From: Chloroflexota bacterium
Lineage (GTDB): Bacteria > Chloroflexota > Anaerolineae > Anaerolineales > Anaerolineaceae
Reading direction: 5' to 3'
Length of the DNA stretch: 7,510 bases
Assembly: GCA_011053085.1 (NCBI GenBank)
Contig: DSBE01000230.1
Coordinates: forward strand, 1 to 7,510
Shown: in pieces, positions 1 through 6,512 of the stretch
Layout: every line of letters starts with the position of its first letter
Position numbering within the stretch: the stretch's first letter is position 1
Made by a program: the position numbers and the translations under genes
The notes under the pieces: generated by a model
What the model was told of the DNA's origin: nothing
What the model saw: only the letters and a program-made list of their open reading frames with translations
The model's database searches: none

Positions 1-324
1 ATAACGAACCGTGCCGGGATCACTTGCACTTACCGTGGGGAGAATCACCGGTTCAGGAGTTGGCTCAATCTCCCAAACGTCTTCCTCAATTGTTTCCATT
101 TCCAGTGGCCCTGGAACGATGACAGCTTCAACAAAAGCTATCATTACTTGTTCTTCCTCTGGTGGCACAGTTGCTTGCGCTGCAAGGGTTTGTAGTGCAG
201 ATTGCGTTTCCATCAACATGGATACACTGACAGTGTCTTGCGCACAGGCCAGTGATGCCACAAATATGCTAACTCCCACAACAAAGGGGAACCATCTATC
301 AACGCCCGATTTGGTTCTTTTCAT
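1..324 (-). CDS. Exported Pro/Glu-rich protein, possible lipoprotein (3' end beyond window)
   Basis: Reading the minus strand from the ATG at 324-322 gives 108 codons with no stop down to base 1, so the gene is cut by the left edge. The product starts with a basic N-region (MKRTKSGVDR), a hydrophobic core at residues 12-26 and then SLACAQ. Cys27 could be a lipidation site, but Ser at -3 and Leu at -2 make a poor lipobox. The alternative is signal peptidase I cleavage after the A-C-A at 26-28. The mature part is rich in Glu, Val and Pro and ends in a PTPEP-type linker near residues 87-96, as often precedes a wall- or sugar-binding domain; that domain would lie outside the window. In-frame ATGs at 357 and 375 would lengthen the N-terminus, and no strong ribosome-binding site decides between them. 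It overlaps the end of the M23 peptidase gene by 26 nt, suggesting translational coupling and a shared envelope role. Family not recognised. Confidence 0.72.
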   Translation of the reverse strand, partial: MKRTKSGVDRWFPFVVGVSIFVASLACAQDTVSVSMLMETQSALQTLAAQATVPPEEEQVMIAFVEAVIVPGPLEMETIEEDVWEIEPTPEPVILPTVSASDPGTVRY

Positions 325-1606
325 CCGGTCTGTCCACTGCTTCAACACTTTGTCCATTCTTCTGCAAGATTCCATTGTAACTGGAACCAGTTCCTGATGA
401 GATCCAGCCATCCAGATTAAAAGGTATGTCCTGGTCCGCCGGTATCCACTCCCCATTGTACTTGCGGGCGATGTGAAGATGAGTGCCGGTTGAAAAGCCC
501 CCTTCACAGGAAGGATACCCGATCCTATCACCTGCCCTGACCTTTGTTCCGGCAGCGATGCGGTTCTCTGTTGCCACATGGAAATACAATACTGCCCACC
601 CGGTCTGCTCAATGCCATCACCATCCAGGTCTTGTATCACAAGACCCAGTTCAGACCGTACAATGGAACCATCAGCAACCGCCACGATCCATTCATCTGA
701 AGGTACACAACCCAAAACTTCTTTGGGCGGTGCAAAATCCAGCCCAGCCCAGGCGGAACCATTGCCCCAGGCAGGATGCGGCCCCCCGGTGAATGACCAG
801 ATCACGCCCCTTTCAAATGGCAATTGCATTGCAGGTTGCTGCAAATCTGGCGGCAGTAAAGGTTCGATTGCCACATCATAAGGATCACCAAACATCGCCA
901 GGTATGTATTTGCAAACCCATTGTCTTCAATTGCCTCTGCCCAGCATGGCGTGTCGCATACCAGGCTGAAGAAATAAAAAACCGCCGCTGAACCCGCATT
1001 CATGCCCTCCGGTAGACTGACCATGCCGCCATCCCGCAGACCCACTGAGTTGAGCGCACCCACCCTTCGCGCATAATAGCCATAAGCCAGCCTATCTGCT
1101 GCCCAATAGAGTTCCTGATAAAAGCCTTCGTGCGGGCTGTTCTCCAACCCTATCCCGGAGGCATGCCTTAGTTGCGCTTCGTTTTTGGCTGAAACCCAGC
1201 CGGATTGGTACTCGATCAAAGCCAACAACAGCTTCGGATGGATGGAATGACCGATCGCTGTACGTTCAACCATTGCAAGGCCCGTGAAATTTTCCTTTTG
1301 ATACTCCTGTTCAAAGGATGCCAGATAGGAGCCCCTAATGAACGACTCAACATCAAATCCTACAGCGGTTGGGCTGTTGATCAGTTCCGAATCAGGCATC
1401 AGCCAGTGCTGGTCGCTCTCAAGTGGGTCGTCATTCGCTCCCGAAACTTGCTGCGGCAATGTGGGGATAACCACCGGTTGGCCTAATTCGTCCTCTTCTA
1501 TGCGGGTTATTCGCAGCAACACAACCACCATCACCACTGCCATGATGGTTATGCCTGCAAAGATGAGCAATAGAATCCGACGTGATTGCATATATCCAAC
1601 TTTCAT
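299..1606 (-). CDS. Membrane-anchored LasA-like (M23) zinc peptidase with lysozyme-like region
   Basis: A 435-residue protein. It has an N-terminal transmembrane anchor (residues 11-31) and an acidic/proline linker (about 37-85). A helical region (about 88-245) contains IHPKLLLALIEYQSGW; this resembles the catalytic helix of lysozyme-like transglycosylases, with Glu132 as the candidate acid (inference). The C-terminal M23 domain spans about 262-395. The usual M23 HxGxD motif reads WAGLD here, but His277 in GGPHPAW lies 13 residues before Asp290. That matches my recollection of the wide His-Asp spacing in Pseudomonas LasA. His343 (YFH) and His376/His378 (CEGG-STG-HLH, then YNG) also match LasA, so the metal site looks complete. 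Cys300 and Cys367 could form a disulfide. The likely role is cleavage of cell-wall peptides outside the membrane. The second ATG (codon 6, base 1591) is an equally plausible start and gives a longer leader from the candidate promoter at 1624-1629. It is probably co-transcribed with the overlapping exported-protein gene downstream. Confidence 0.88.
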   Translation of the reverse strand: MKVGYMQSRRILLLIFAGITIMAVVMVVVLLRITRIEEDELGQPVVIPTLPQQVSGANDDPLESDQHWLMPDSELINSPTAVGFDVESFIRGSYLASFEQEYQKENFTGLAMVERTAIGHSIHPKLLLALIEYQSGWVSAKNEAQLRHASGIGLENSPHEGFYQELYWAADRLAYGYYARRVGALNSVGLRDGGMVSLPEGMNAGSAAVFYFFSLVCDTPCWAEAIEDNGFANTYLAMFGDPYDVAIEPLLPPDLQQPAMQLPFERGVIWSFTGGPHPAWGNGSAWAGLDFAPPKEVLGCVPSDEWIVAVADGSIVRSELGLVIQDLDGDGIEQTGWAVLYFHVATENRIAAGTKVRAGDRIGYPSCEGGFSTGTHLHIARKYNGEWIPADQDIPFNLDGWISSGTGSSYNGILQKNGQSVEAVDRPDEKNQIGR

Positions 1607-1623
1607 CCAAACGGATACAAACC

Positions 1624-1629
1624 ATTATA
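1624..1629 (-). promoter_or_regulatory. Candidate -10 box for the M23 peptidase gene
   Basis: A perfect TATAAT reads on the minus strand 18 bp before the first ATG of the peptidase gene and 33 bp before the second ATG. No good -35 hexamer lies 16-18 bp upstream; the nearest TTGAAT is 23 bp away, so the assignment rests on the -10 alone. If it is used, transcription starts near 1617, which favours the second ATG at 1591 as the translation start. Confidence 0.35.
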
Positions 1630-1724
1630 CAGATGGCTGCCCAAAAGGTTGTATTCAACTGTGCAAGTTTTTATCCAAATCAAGAACCTGACAGTGAGAA
1701 TTTCCTTATTCGTGACATGCAAAG

Positions 1725-1771
1725 ACCAAAAAAGTCAAAAAGGTTCACGGTTTTTCTACCGTAAACCTTTT
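1725..1771 (-). terminator. Strong intrinsic terminator downstream of tRNA-Pro
   Basis: On the minus strand, arms at 1758-1771 and 1738-1751 pair as a 14-bp stem with a single G-U pair around a 6-nt loop (1752-1757). The stem runs into TTTT, then GAC, then TTTTTT. The opposite strand has no T-run after the hairpin, so termination is directed leftward. It ends the tRNA transcript. No hairpin was seen between the exonuclease stop codon and the tRNA, so it probably also stops read-through from the helicase-exonuclease operon, insulating the M23 gene. Confidence 0.88.
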
Positions 1772-1779
1772 CTCTGCTG

Positions 1780-1854
1780 TCGGGGCGGGCGGATTTGAAC
1801 CGCCGACCTCGCGATCCCGAACCGCGCGCTCTAACCGGGCTGAGCCACGCCCCG
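1780..1854 (-). tRNA. tRNA-Pro (anticodon CGG)
   Basis: A full cloverleaf of 75 nt can be folded. The acceptor stem is CGGGGCG/CGCCCCG with discriminator A. The D-arm stem is GCTC/GAGC with a 10-nt loop. The anticodon stem is CGCGG/TCGCG with one G-U pair, and its loop TTCGGGA places CGG at 34-36 (bases 1819-1817), after T33 and before G37. The variable loop is 5 nt, and the T-arm is GGCGG/CCGCC with loop TTCAAAT. The C1-G72 acceptor pair and G37 suit proline. The 3' CCA is not encoded (CAG follows the discriminator), so it must be added by the CCA-adding enzyme. The gene is single, with its own promoter and terminator. Confidence 0.97.
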
Positions 1855-1866
1855 CATGACTTGTGG

Positions 1867-1895
1867 ATTATACCGCATTTCAATGTGTTCGCCAA
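1867..1895 (-). promoter_or_regulatory. Sigma-70-type promoter of tRNA-Pro
   Basis: On the minus strand a TTGGCG hexamer (1895-1890) and a perfect TATAAT (1872-1867) are separated by exactly 17 bp. The predicted start is near 1860, about six bases before the tRNA 5' end, as usual for tRNA genes. The -35 element begins only 4 bp after the stop codon of the upstream exonuclease gene, so the promoter is squeezed between the two genes. Confidence 0.75.
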
Positions 1896-1898
1896 TGC

Positions 1899-3137
1899 TC
1901 AGGATTTATTTTGCCTGGCCCATTTATCAAGTAATCGTTCCAGCCGATGCTGCCAGGCTTTCTCCATGCGGGTGCGTTCATATCCCCCCAGCTTCATTTC
2001 CTCGGAAAATTTAAAACCTCGATTGACCCATTGAATGGCAACCTGGTATTCTTTCATTGTGTGTTCATAGTATTTTGCCAGTTCCTCACAGGCGCACAGA
2101 GACCTCTTTTCGGCTGCCTTCTCCCAAAGGATACATGCGGAATGCCATAGTTTGTCACGTTTGTAGATCGTTGCGAAGCGTAGCAGTGTTTCCACATATA
2201 CCTCGGTGGGCATATCATCCTGCAGGCCCTGTTCATAAAGCAAAACCGCTTTTTCGATGTTTCCCTGTTCAGCGGCCATTCTTGCAACAGACACGGTGTC
2301 AACCCCCGGTGAGTCCAAGGAGGCGGGGTTATCGAGCAAAGAAGCCGTCACCTGCAACAGTACCCCCAAGGAGAGGATATCCATGGCATTGTGGTAAAAA
2401 ACCGGCAGCACCACAGTTGCATCACCGGTCTTTTGGTACTCAAAATAGAGCTCAGGCACCATCCACCCCGGCACTTCTTCTGCGGACCGATGGAAACCCA
2501 GAATCTCATTCTCCACCATGCCCAAGGTGCGGCTTGGCAGACGGTATTTCCACAATTTCCTCGCCAAATGCAACAAATCGATGTGGTACATTGGCGCAAA
2601 CAGCTTTTCGAATCCGTTGAGCGTGCAGCGCGTATGCATCAAAGGCACATCAAAACTTTTGCCATTGTAGGTAACAACCGTGTTCTTACCTTCGAGTAAG
2701 CCGGCAATATAGGTTAACATCGCCAGTTCTTCAGTCGGATCGCGCAAGAACCCTTGGTACAAATAAAAATCCTCTCCTCGGAAGAATCCCAACCCGACCA
2801 TGAAGGCCAGTGTGCCGGTGCCGCCAGCCAGCCCCGTTGTCTCTGTGTCCATGAACACACAGTTTTCAAGATCGAATGCGGCGTCGGCGCCCACCATTTC
2901 AAGCATTGAAGAGAAATCAGTTGACTGCTTGACCTGGAACCCCCCGTGATTACCCGTCCCACTGTACACCTCCTCCACCCAAAAAGTTTCGCCATGGATG
3001 GTTGGGATTAGCTTACCTTCAGGGAGCAATTCAGTGATATCTGCTTGCGTGGTTTTGATTGTTGCCCCTGATGGCTCCGTCTGGTCGAGCCCCAGCTTGA
3101 CGCCCAGTGCCTTTAGCTTGTCACTCAGTGATTCCAT
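1899..3137 (-). CDS. mrfB: MrfB/YprB-like DEDD exonuclease with TPR-like C-terminus
   Basis: A 412-residue protein from the chosen ATG. Residues about 92-265 form an RNase H-like 3'-5' exonuclease domain (RNase_H_2/YprB family). Exo I is FMDTETTGL (Asp97, Glu99). Exo II is YNGKSFD (Asp163). Exo III is YHNAMD (His249, Asp253). The conserved HIDLLHLAR and LPSRTLGMVE blocks lie between. Residues about 280-380 hold helical TPR-like repeats (for example AAEQGNIEKAVLLYEQGL), probably for partner binding. Length and layout match Bacillus YprB, renamed MrfB, the nuclease partner of helicase MrfA in mitomycin C lesion repair. The start at 3137 is preferred because GGAG lies 9 bp upstream. The TTG at 3155 and ATG at 3146 are in frame, but the ATG has that GGAG directly against it. 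The gene overlaps the helicase 3' end by 17 nt, so the two are co-transcribed and probably translationally coupled. It most likely degrades DNA opened by the helicase. Confidence 0.9.
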   Translation of the reverse strand: MESLSDKLKALGVKLGLDQTEPSGATIKTTQADITELLPEGKLIPTIHGETFWVEEVYSGTGNHGGFQVKQSTDFSSMLEMVGADAAFDLENCVFMDTETTGLAGGTGTLAFMVGLGFFRGEDFYLYQGFLRDPTEELAMLTYIAGLLEGKNTVVTYNGKSFDVPLMHTRCTLNGFEKLFAPMYHIDLLHLARKLWKYRLPSRTLGMVENEILGFHRSAEEVPGWMVPELYFEYQKTGDATVVLPVFYHNAMDILSLGVLLQVTASLLDNPASLDSPGVDTVSVARMAAEQGNIEKAVLLYEQGLQDDMPTEVYVETLLRFATIYKRDKLWHSACILWEKAAEKRSLCACEELAKYYEHTMKEYQVAIQWVNRGFKFSEEMKLGGYERTRMEKAWQHRLERLLDKWARQNKS

Positions 3138-5670
3138 CGCCCTCATCTCCGCCAAGCAATCTCAACAATGCCAACGTTTCCACTTTACCGCCAATCCCAT
3201 TTTCACCAGCAGGCCCCACGCAAGCCGGACAGCCATCCTTGCATTCACAGGCAGAGACCAGCAGATAGGCATCGTGTAGAATCTTTTCAAATGACTCATA
3301 GAAGGCTTGCGCCAAACCGACACCGCCAGGTACCATCTCAAAGAACACGATCACCGTTTCACCATCCACAAGGGCAGAATCTTCATCAACGTTTACCTCA
3401 ATATCACCACCGTCGCACATTAGGTGCAACGGAGACAATCCGTGCAGCACATACGCCAATCCGCTGAGGCTGCTCTTTTTTCGTAGATTCTGCTCTGCTT
3501 CCCGATGGCAGGCAGGACACAGGGTGATCAAATTGTCCATCTCATTGGCTTGTTCTGGGTTCGCAAACCGCCGGAACGGAATTTTGTGATGTACATGAAA
3601 AGATTGTCCATTTTCCTTGACCCCGCACAAGCGGCAGCGGTATTCATCGCGGCGTTTTACCAACTTGCGGATGGCTGGCCATAACGGCCCGTACGCATTG
3701 GCATCATTGCTCCAAAGATCAGCCTCACGCAGCTGGTTAGCCACCAGCTCGGGAATGGCAAACCATACTGCAGGTGTGCGTAAATTCTGAGAGGGCATTT
3801 CGATCGTTTGCTGGTCTATGAGTTCCCGTGTCTCCCAGCGTATACGGCGGTAACCTATCACCTGTGATGTCACATCAATCTCGCCATAAGCCAACACAAG
3901 CGCACCACTACCACGGTTTTTTTCCTGCATCACCAGCGACAACTCGCTGTGTTTAACCGCCTCCGTAAAATAGTCATCATGGAATTCACGTAAATGGACA
4001 CTTTTTTTCTCAAGATCATATTCTTCCACAAAATACATTTGCCCTTCGTGCAAATAGACCGCCCCCGGATGCACCATCCAATAGGAACTTAATTCGTCCA
4101 CTTCTCCTACCGTAACAAATCGGTCTCCCTGGGCTACCTGTAATGTCACAATCACCCCCGAAGCAGACCGCAGTGAAATATCACTGGCGGGATAGGCATC
4201 ACGCATCCAGAAAAACTTGCCATTTTTTTCGACCAATTCACCACTCTGAACGAACATCGACAACAGAGCTTTCAGCAAATCAGGGTCAAGGTCACCAAAC
4301 CTTTCTCCTTCTTTGAATGGCAATTCGAAACAGGCACTGCGCAGATGATTGATCAGAATTAATAGATTGTTTGGATCGATATAAACGTGCTCAGGGGTGC
4401 GCCCAAACAAATACGTGGGGTGTTTGACCAAAAATTGATCCAACGGATTGGCAGAGGCAATCAAAATGGCGCAGGCTGGTTTATCGCTACGGCCAGCGCG
4501 GCCGGCCTGCTGCAACGTGGACGAGATCGTGCCGGGGTAGCTGACCAGAATGGCTGCATCGAGATTGCCGATATCGATACCCAATTCAAGTGCGCTGGTT
4601 GCCACCACCACCCGTGTCTGTCCTTCACGCAGATCGGCTTCAATCTTCCGCCGTTCTTCTGCCAGATATCCGCTGCGATAAGCACGAATTTCATGCAATG
4701 CGACCGGATAGCGCTGTTTTAATTGGTGAAGGATAATCTCAACCCCCCGCCGCGTTCGCGAAAAAAGAATGCTCTGGATATGATAGCGTAAAAGATCCCC
4801 TGCCAGGTGAATTCCTTCGACAGACGCCGGGCTGCGCACACCCAGTTCTTTGTTAATCACGGGCGGATTGTATAAAAAGAAATATTTCTCACCGTGCGGG
4901 GCGCCATCTTCGTTAACCAGCACAATGTCATCTTCATTCAATAGATGCCTGGCATGTTCCAAAGGATTGGCAATGGTCGCCGATGTGAGAATAAACTTAG
5001 GGGCACTTCCATAGAATTCAGATACCCGACGCAATCGCCGCATCACATTGGCGAAATGTGAACCAAACACCCCCCGATAGGTATGCATCTCGTCGATCAC
5101 CACAAAAGAGAGTTGGCAAAAAAACCGCTCCCAGCCGGTGTGATGTGGCAGAATCCCCAGATGCAGCATATCCGGGTTTGTTAGAATGACCGTTGCATTG
5201 TCACGAACCGTTTTTCTCATGCTTTGCGGTGTGTCGCCGTCATAACTCGCGGCAACGAAGGGCGGAAATTGATGGAGTTCACGAAATTTGTCAGCGATCT
5301 CTGTCAAATTGTTCAATTGGTCAAAAGAAAGCGCTTTGGTCGGGAACAAATACAGGGCAGTGGCATGAGGGCTTTCCAGCAATTGCTGCAGCACAGGCAG
5401 ATTGTACGCCAGCGTTTTGCCACTGGCAGTCGGGGTAGTGATAACGACACCTCGATGCGCATGCACATTATCCCAGACCAGACTTTGATGCTCGAACAGG
5501 GAATGAATGCCCTGCCTGACAAAAACCGCCGCCAATCTGTCGTCCAAATCTGCAGGAAAAGGGGTTGTTTTCGCTACGCATCTGGCCTGTGTATGGCAAT
5601 ATACGAAATTCTCCTGGAGAGTTTTTTTCGATTGCCACTCATTAATTAAGTGCTCAATTGCTGTTGTCAT
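3121..5670 (-). CDS. mrfA: MrfA/YprA-like DExH helicase with inserted HNH nuclease and DUF1998 domain
   Basis: An 849-residue superfamily 2 helicase. The first RecA domain has Walker A TTPTASGKT (78-86), DEMH (193-196) and motif III TSAT (229-232). The second has FSRTRRGVE (303-311), VVVATSALELGIDIG (354-368) and QQAGRAGR (387-394). A winged-helix/accessory region follows (about 425-635). Residues about 660-730 then form an HNH nuclease module: YGPLW, CRLC (679-682), HVHH (692-695, with His694/His695), DN (Asn713) and CPACH (718-722). The DUF1998/MZB domain (about 735-840) resumes with LHLMCD, PGGVGL (781-786) and CECKDGCPAC (808-817), a zinc-binding pattern. B. subtilis MrfA is about 750 residues, so the HNH accounts for most of the extra length. 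MrfA is a 3'-5' DNA translocase acting with MrfB on mitomycin-type lesions. The added nuclease suggests this version can also cut DNA (inference). The start ATG at 5670 has only a weak ribosome-binding site. Confidence 0.93.
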   Translation of the reverse strand: MTTAIEHLINEWQSKKTLQENFVYCHTQARCVAKTTPFPADLDDRLAAVFVRQGIHSLFEHQSLVWDNVHAHRGVVITTPTASGKTLAYNLPVLQQLLESPHATALYLFPTKALSFDQLNNLTEIADKFRELHQFPPFVAASYDGDTPQSMRKTVRDNATVILTNPDMLHLGILPHHTGWERFFCQLSFVVIDEMHTYRGVFGSHFANVMRRLRRVSEFYGSAPKFILTSATIANPLEHARHLLNEDDIVLVNEDGAPHGEKYFFLYNPPVINKELGVRSPASVEGIHLAGDLLRYHIQSILFSRTRRGVEIILHQLKQRYPVALHEIRAYRSGYLAEERRKIEADLREGQTRVVVATSALELGIDIGNLDAAILVSYPGTISSTLQQAGRAGRSDKPACAILIASANPLDQFLVKHPTYLFGRTPEHVYIDPNNLLILINHLRSACFELPFKEGERFGDLDPDLLKALLSMFVQSGELVEKNGKFFWMRDAYPASDISLRSASGVIVTLQVAQGDRFVTVGEVDELSSYWMVHPGAVYLHEGQMYFVEEYDLEKKSVHLREFHDDYFTEAVKHSELSLVMQEKNRGSGALVLAYGEIDVTSQVIGYRRIRWETRELIDQQTIEMPSQNLRTPAVWFAIPELVANQLREADLWSNDANAYGPLWPAIRKLVKRRDEYRCRLCGVKENGQSFHVHHKIPFRRFANPEQANEMDNLITLCPACHREAEQNLRKKSSLSGLAYVLHGLSPLHLMCDGGDIEVNVDEDSALVDGETVIVFFEMVPGGVGLAQAFYESFEKILHDAYLLVSACECKDGCPACVGPAGENGIGGKVETLALLRLLGGDEGDGITE
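3147..3150 (-). promoter_or_regulatory. Ribosome-binding site that decides the mrfB-like start
   Basis: GGAG on the minus strand, within GGCGGAG, ends 9 bp before the ATG at 3137 and directly abuts the ATG at 3146. The spacing favours 3137. The site lies inside the last codons of the helicase gene, so ribosomes finishing the helicase would pass over it, consistent with coupled translation. Confidence 0.55.
3481..3691 (-). other. HNH endonuclease module inside the helicase gene
   Basis: These bases encode helicase residues 660-730. The module has two CxxC zinc knuckles (Cys679/Cys682 and Cys718/Cys721) around the HH-N-H core (His694-His695, Asn713, His722), so every residue expected for an active zinc-stabilised HNH is present. 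The leading YGP-W-IR-V-RD-Y pattern is the usual HNH N-terminal extension. Reading frame and flanking domains are intact on both sides, so it is a domain insertion. There are no splice-junction residues or splicing domains to suggest an intein. Confidence 0.88.
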
Positions 5671-5696
5671 CGGCCTGTTTTCTTAGTATTCCTCTG

Positions 5697-5702
5697 TATA
5701 AT
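5697..5702 (+). promoter_or_regulatory. Candidate -10 box for the A24 peptidase gene
   Basis: A perfect TATAAT on the plus strand would place the transcription start near 5709, giving a leader of about 54 nt. No convincing -35 is present at 16-18 bp. On the opposite strand the nearly coincident TATTAT (5703-5698) could be the -10 for the helicase operon, so the two divergent promoters may overlap and compete for polymerase. Confidence 0.4.
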
Positions 5703-5721
5703 AGGTATTGTAACAAAACCT
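5703..5721. promoter_or_regulatory. 19-bp near-palindrome in the divergent promoter region
   Basis: AGGTATTGTAACAAAACCT is an inverted repeat centred on 5712. Eight of nine positions pair, and the inner 9 bp TTGTAACAA is perfect. It starts one base after the plus-strand TATAAT and lies just upstream of the possible minus-strand -10. That is a typical operator position, where a dimeric regulator could control both divergent genes. It does not resemble the GAAC-N4-GTTC LexA box of Bacillus. No regulator is encoded in the window. Confidence 0.35.
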
Positions 5722-5749
5722 CCATCGTTCGCAGATTGTAGATTGTATC

Positions 5750-5754
5750 AGGAG
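5750..5754 (+). promoter_or_regulatory. Ribosome-binding site of the A24 peptidase gene
   Basis: AGGAG lies 8 bp before the ATG at 5763. It is the best Shine-Dalgarno match in the window and fixes the start of this gene. Confidence 0.8.
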
Positions 5755-5762
5755 TAGATATC

Positions 5763-6506
5763 ATGCTGCTAATCACGTTTCTTCTTGTCCTGGTTGCCGG
5801 TTTTCTTGCAGGCCAGTTGGTCAATTACCTGGCAGACATCCTCCCCCGCCGTCCAGTTAAATTTACGACGTATTGCTCCTTCTGTGAACACCCCCGCAAG
5901 GGTTGGCGTTACATTCTGCTCCAGCGCTGCAGCAATTGTTTTCGCTTTCCAGACCTGCGCCATTGGCTCGTCGCTATCGTGATCCCATTGTTATTCTTGT
6001 ACACCCACTATTTTGTGAATCGTTCGCTGCCATACATGTTGTGGGCATTATTAATCGTGTACCTGGCAACCGTTTTCCTCATTGACCTGGAACACCGCCT
6101 GGTACTGCACAGCACCAGCCTGGTTGGATTTATTCTGTGTGGTTATATTGGCTACACGCAGTTCGGGATCGCCCAGGTGCTGTTTGGCGCTTTTACTGGC
6201 TTCGCCATCATGTACATCCTCTACCTGTTCGGCATTCTGTTTGTCAAAGTGATCAACAAACGCCGCGAAGAAAAGGTTGAAGAGGTTGCTTTGGGTTTCG
6301 GTGATGTCACCCTGGCTACCGTGTTAGGTGCTGTTTCTGGTTTTACCGGCATTATCTCAGTGCTTCTTCTGGGTATCATCCTTGGCGGTCTCATATCGGG
6401 TGTCTACGTGATCGTTACCATGCTGCGCAAACAGCACAAAGCCTTCACTGCTCTGCCCTATGCCCCCTTTCTGATTCTTAGTTTTATGGCTGTTTTCTTT
6501 CGCTAA
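5763..6506 (+). CDS. A24 prepilin peptidase-like integral membrane protease
   Basis: A 247-residue protein with about six to eight hydrophobic segments. It has both aspartates of the type IV prepilin peptidase (A24) family: Asp108 in FLIDLEHR and Asp181 in GFGD. A cytosolic loop near the N-terminus carries CSFC (38-41) and CSNC (56-59), the tetracysteine zinc site of bifunctional prepilin peptidases. The N-terminal signature usually read as GSFLNV is reduced to GQLVNYLADILPRR, and the Pro-Asp normally following the first catalytic motif is replaced by VLH. Such enzymes cleave the leader of type IV pilins or related pseudopilins at the cytoplasmic face and may N-methylate the new N-terminus. 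No pilin, ATPase or secretion gene is nearby, so its substrates are encoded elsewhere. It is divergent from the helicase operon across 92 bp and ends 6 bp from the convergent gene, with no terminator visible. Not called pilD because the family has several paralogues. Confidence 0.88.
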   Translation: MLLITFLLVLVAGFLAGQLVNYLADILPRRPVKFTTYCSFCEHPRKGWRYILLQRCSNCFRFPDLRHWLVAIVIPLLFLYTHYFVNRSLPYMLWALLIVYLATVFLIDLEHRLVLHSTSLVGFILCGYIGYTQFGIAQVLFGAFTGFAIMYILYLFGILFVKVINKRREEKVEEVALGFGDVTLATVLGAVSGFTGIISVLLLGIILGGLISGVYVIVTMLRKQHKAFTALPYAPFLILSFMAVFFR

Positions 6507-6512
6507 AACAAC

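Noticed and set aside
11..397. A plus-strand open frame of 128 codons rich in Ser and Thr
   Set aside because: No ribosome-binding site and low-complexity composition; the minus strand over the same bases encodes a sensible signal peptide and overlaps the M23 gene in the same operon direction.
731..786. Loss of the first zinc ligand, making the M23 protein an inactive EnvC/NlpD-like activator
   Set aside because: The WAGLD motif lacks the usual His, but His277 at the LasA spacing of 13 residues restores a full ligand set.
3138..3155. TTG at 3155 or ATG at 3146 as the start of the exonuclease gene
   Set aside because: The GGAG ribosome-binding site lies downstream of the TTG and directly abuts the 3146 ATG; its 9-bp spacing fits only the ATG at 3137.
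3481..3691. The HNH segment as an intein or homing-endonuclease insertion
   Set aside because: No splice-junction Cys/Ser or His-Asn pair and no splicing domain; the insert is only about 70 residues and holds just the nuclease module.
3121..5670. A DISARM-type defence locus, suggested by a DUF1998 helicase
   Set aside because: No methyltransferase, phospholipase D-like or separate DUF1998 partner gene is present; the neighbouring DEDD exonuclease and motif order point to MrfAB.
5734..5747. Direct repeat GATTGTA-GATTGTA before the A24 gene
   Set aside because: Only two 7-bp copies in an AT-rich leader; too short to support a function.
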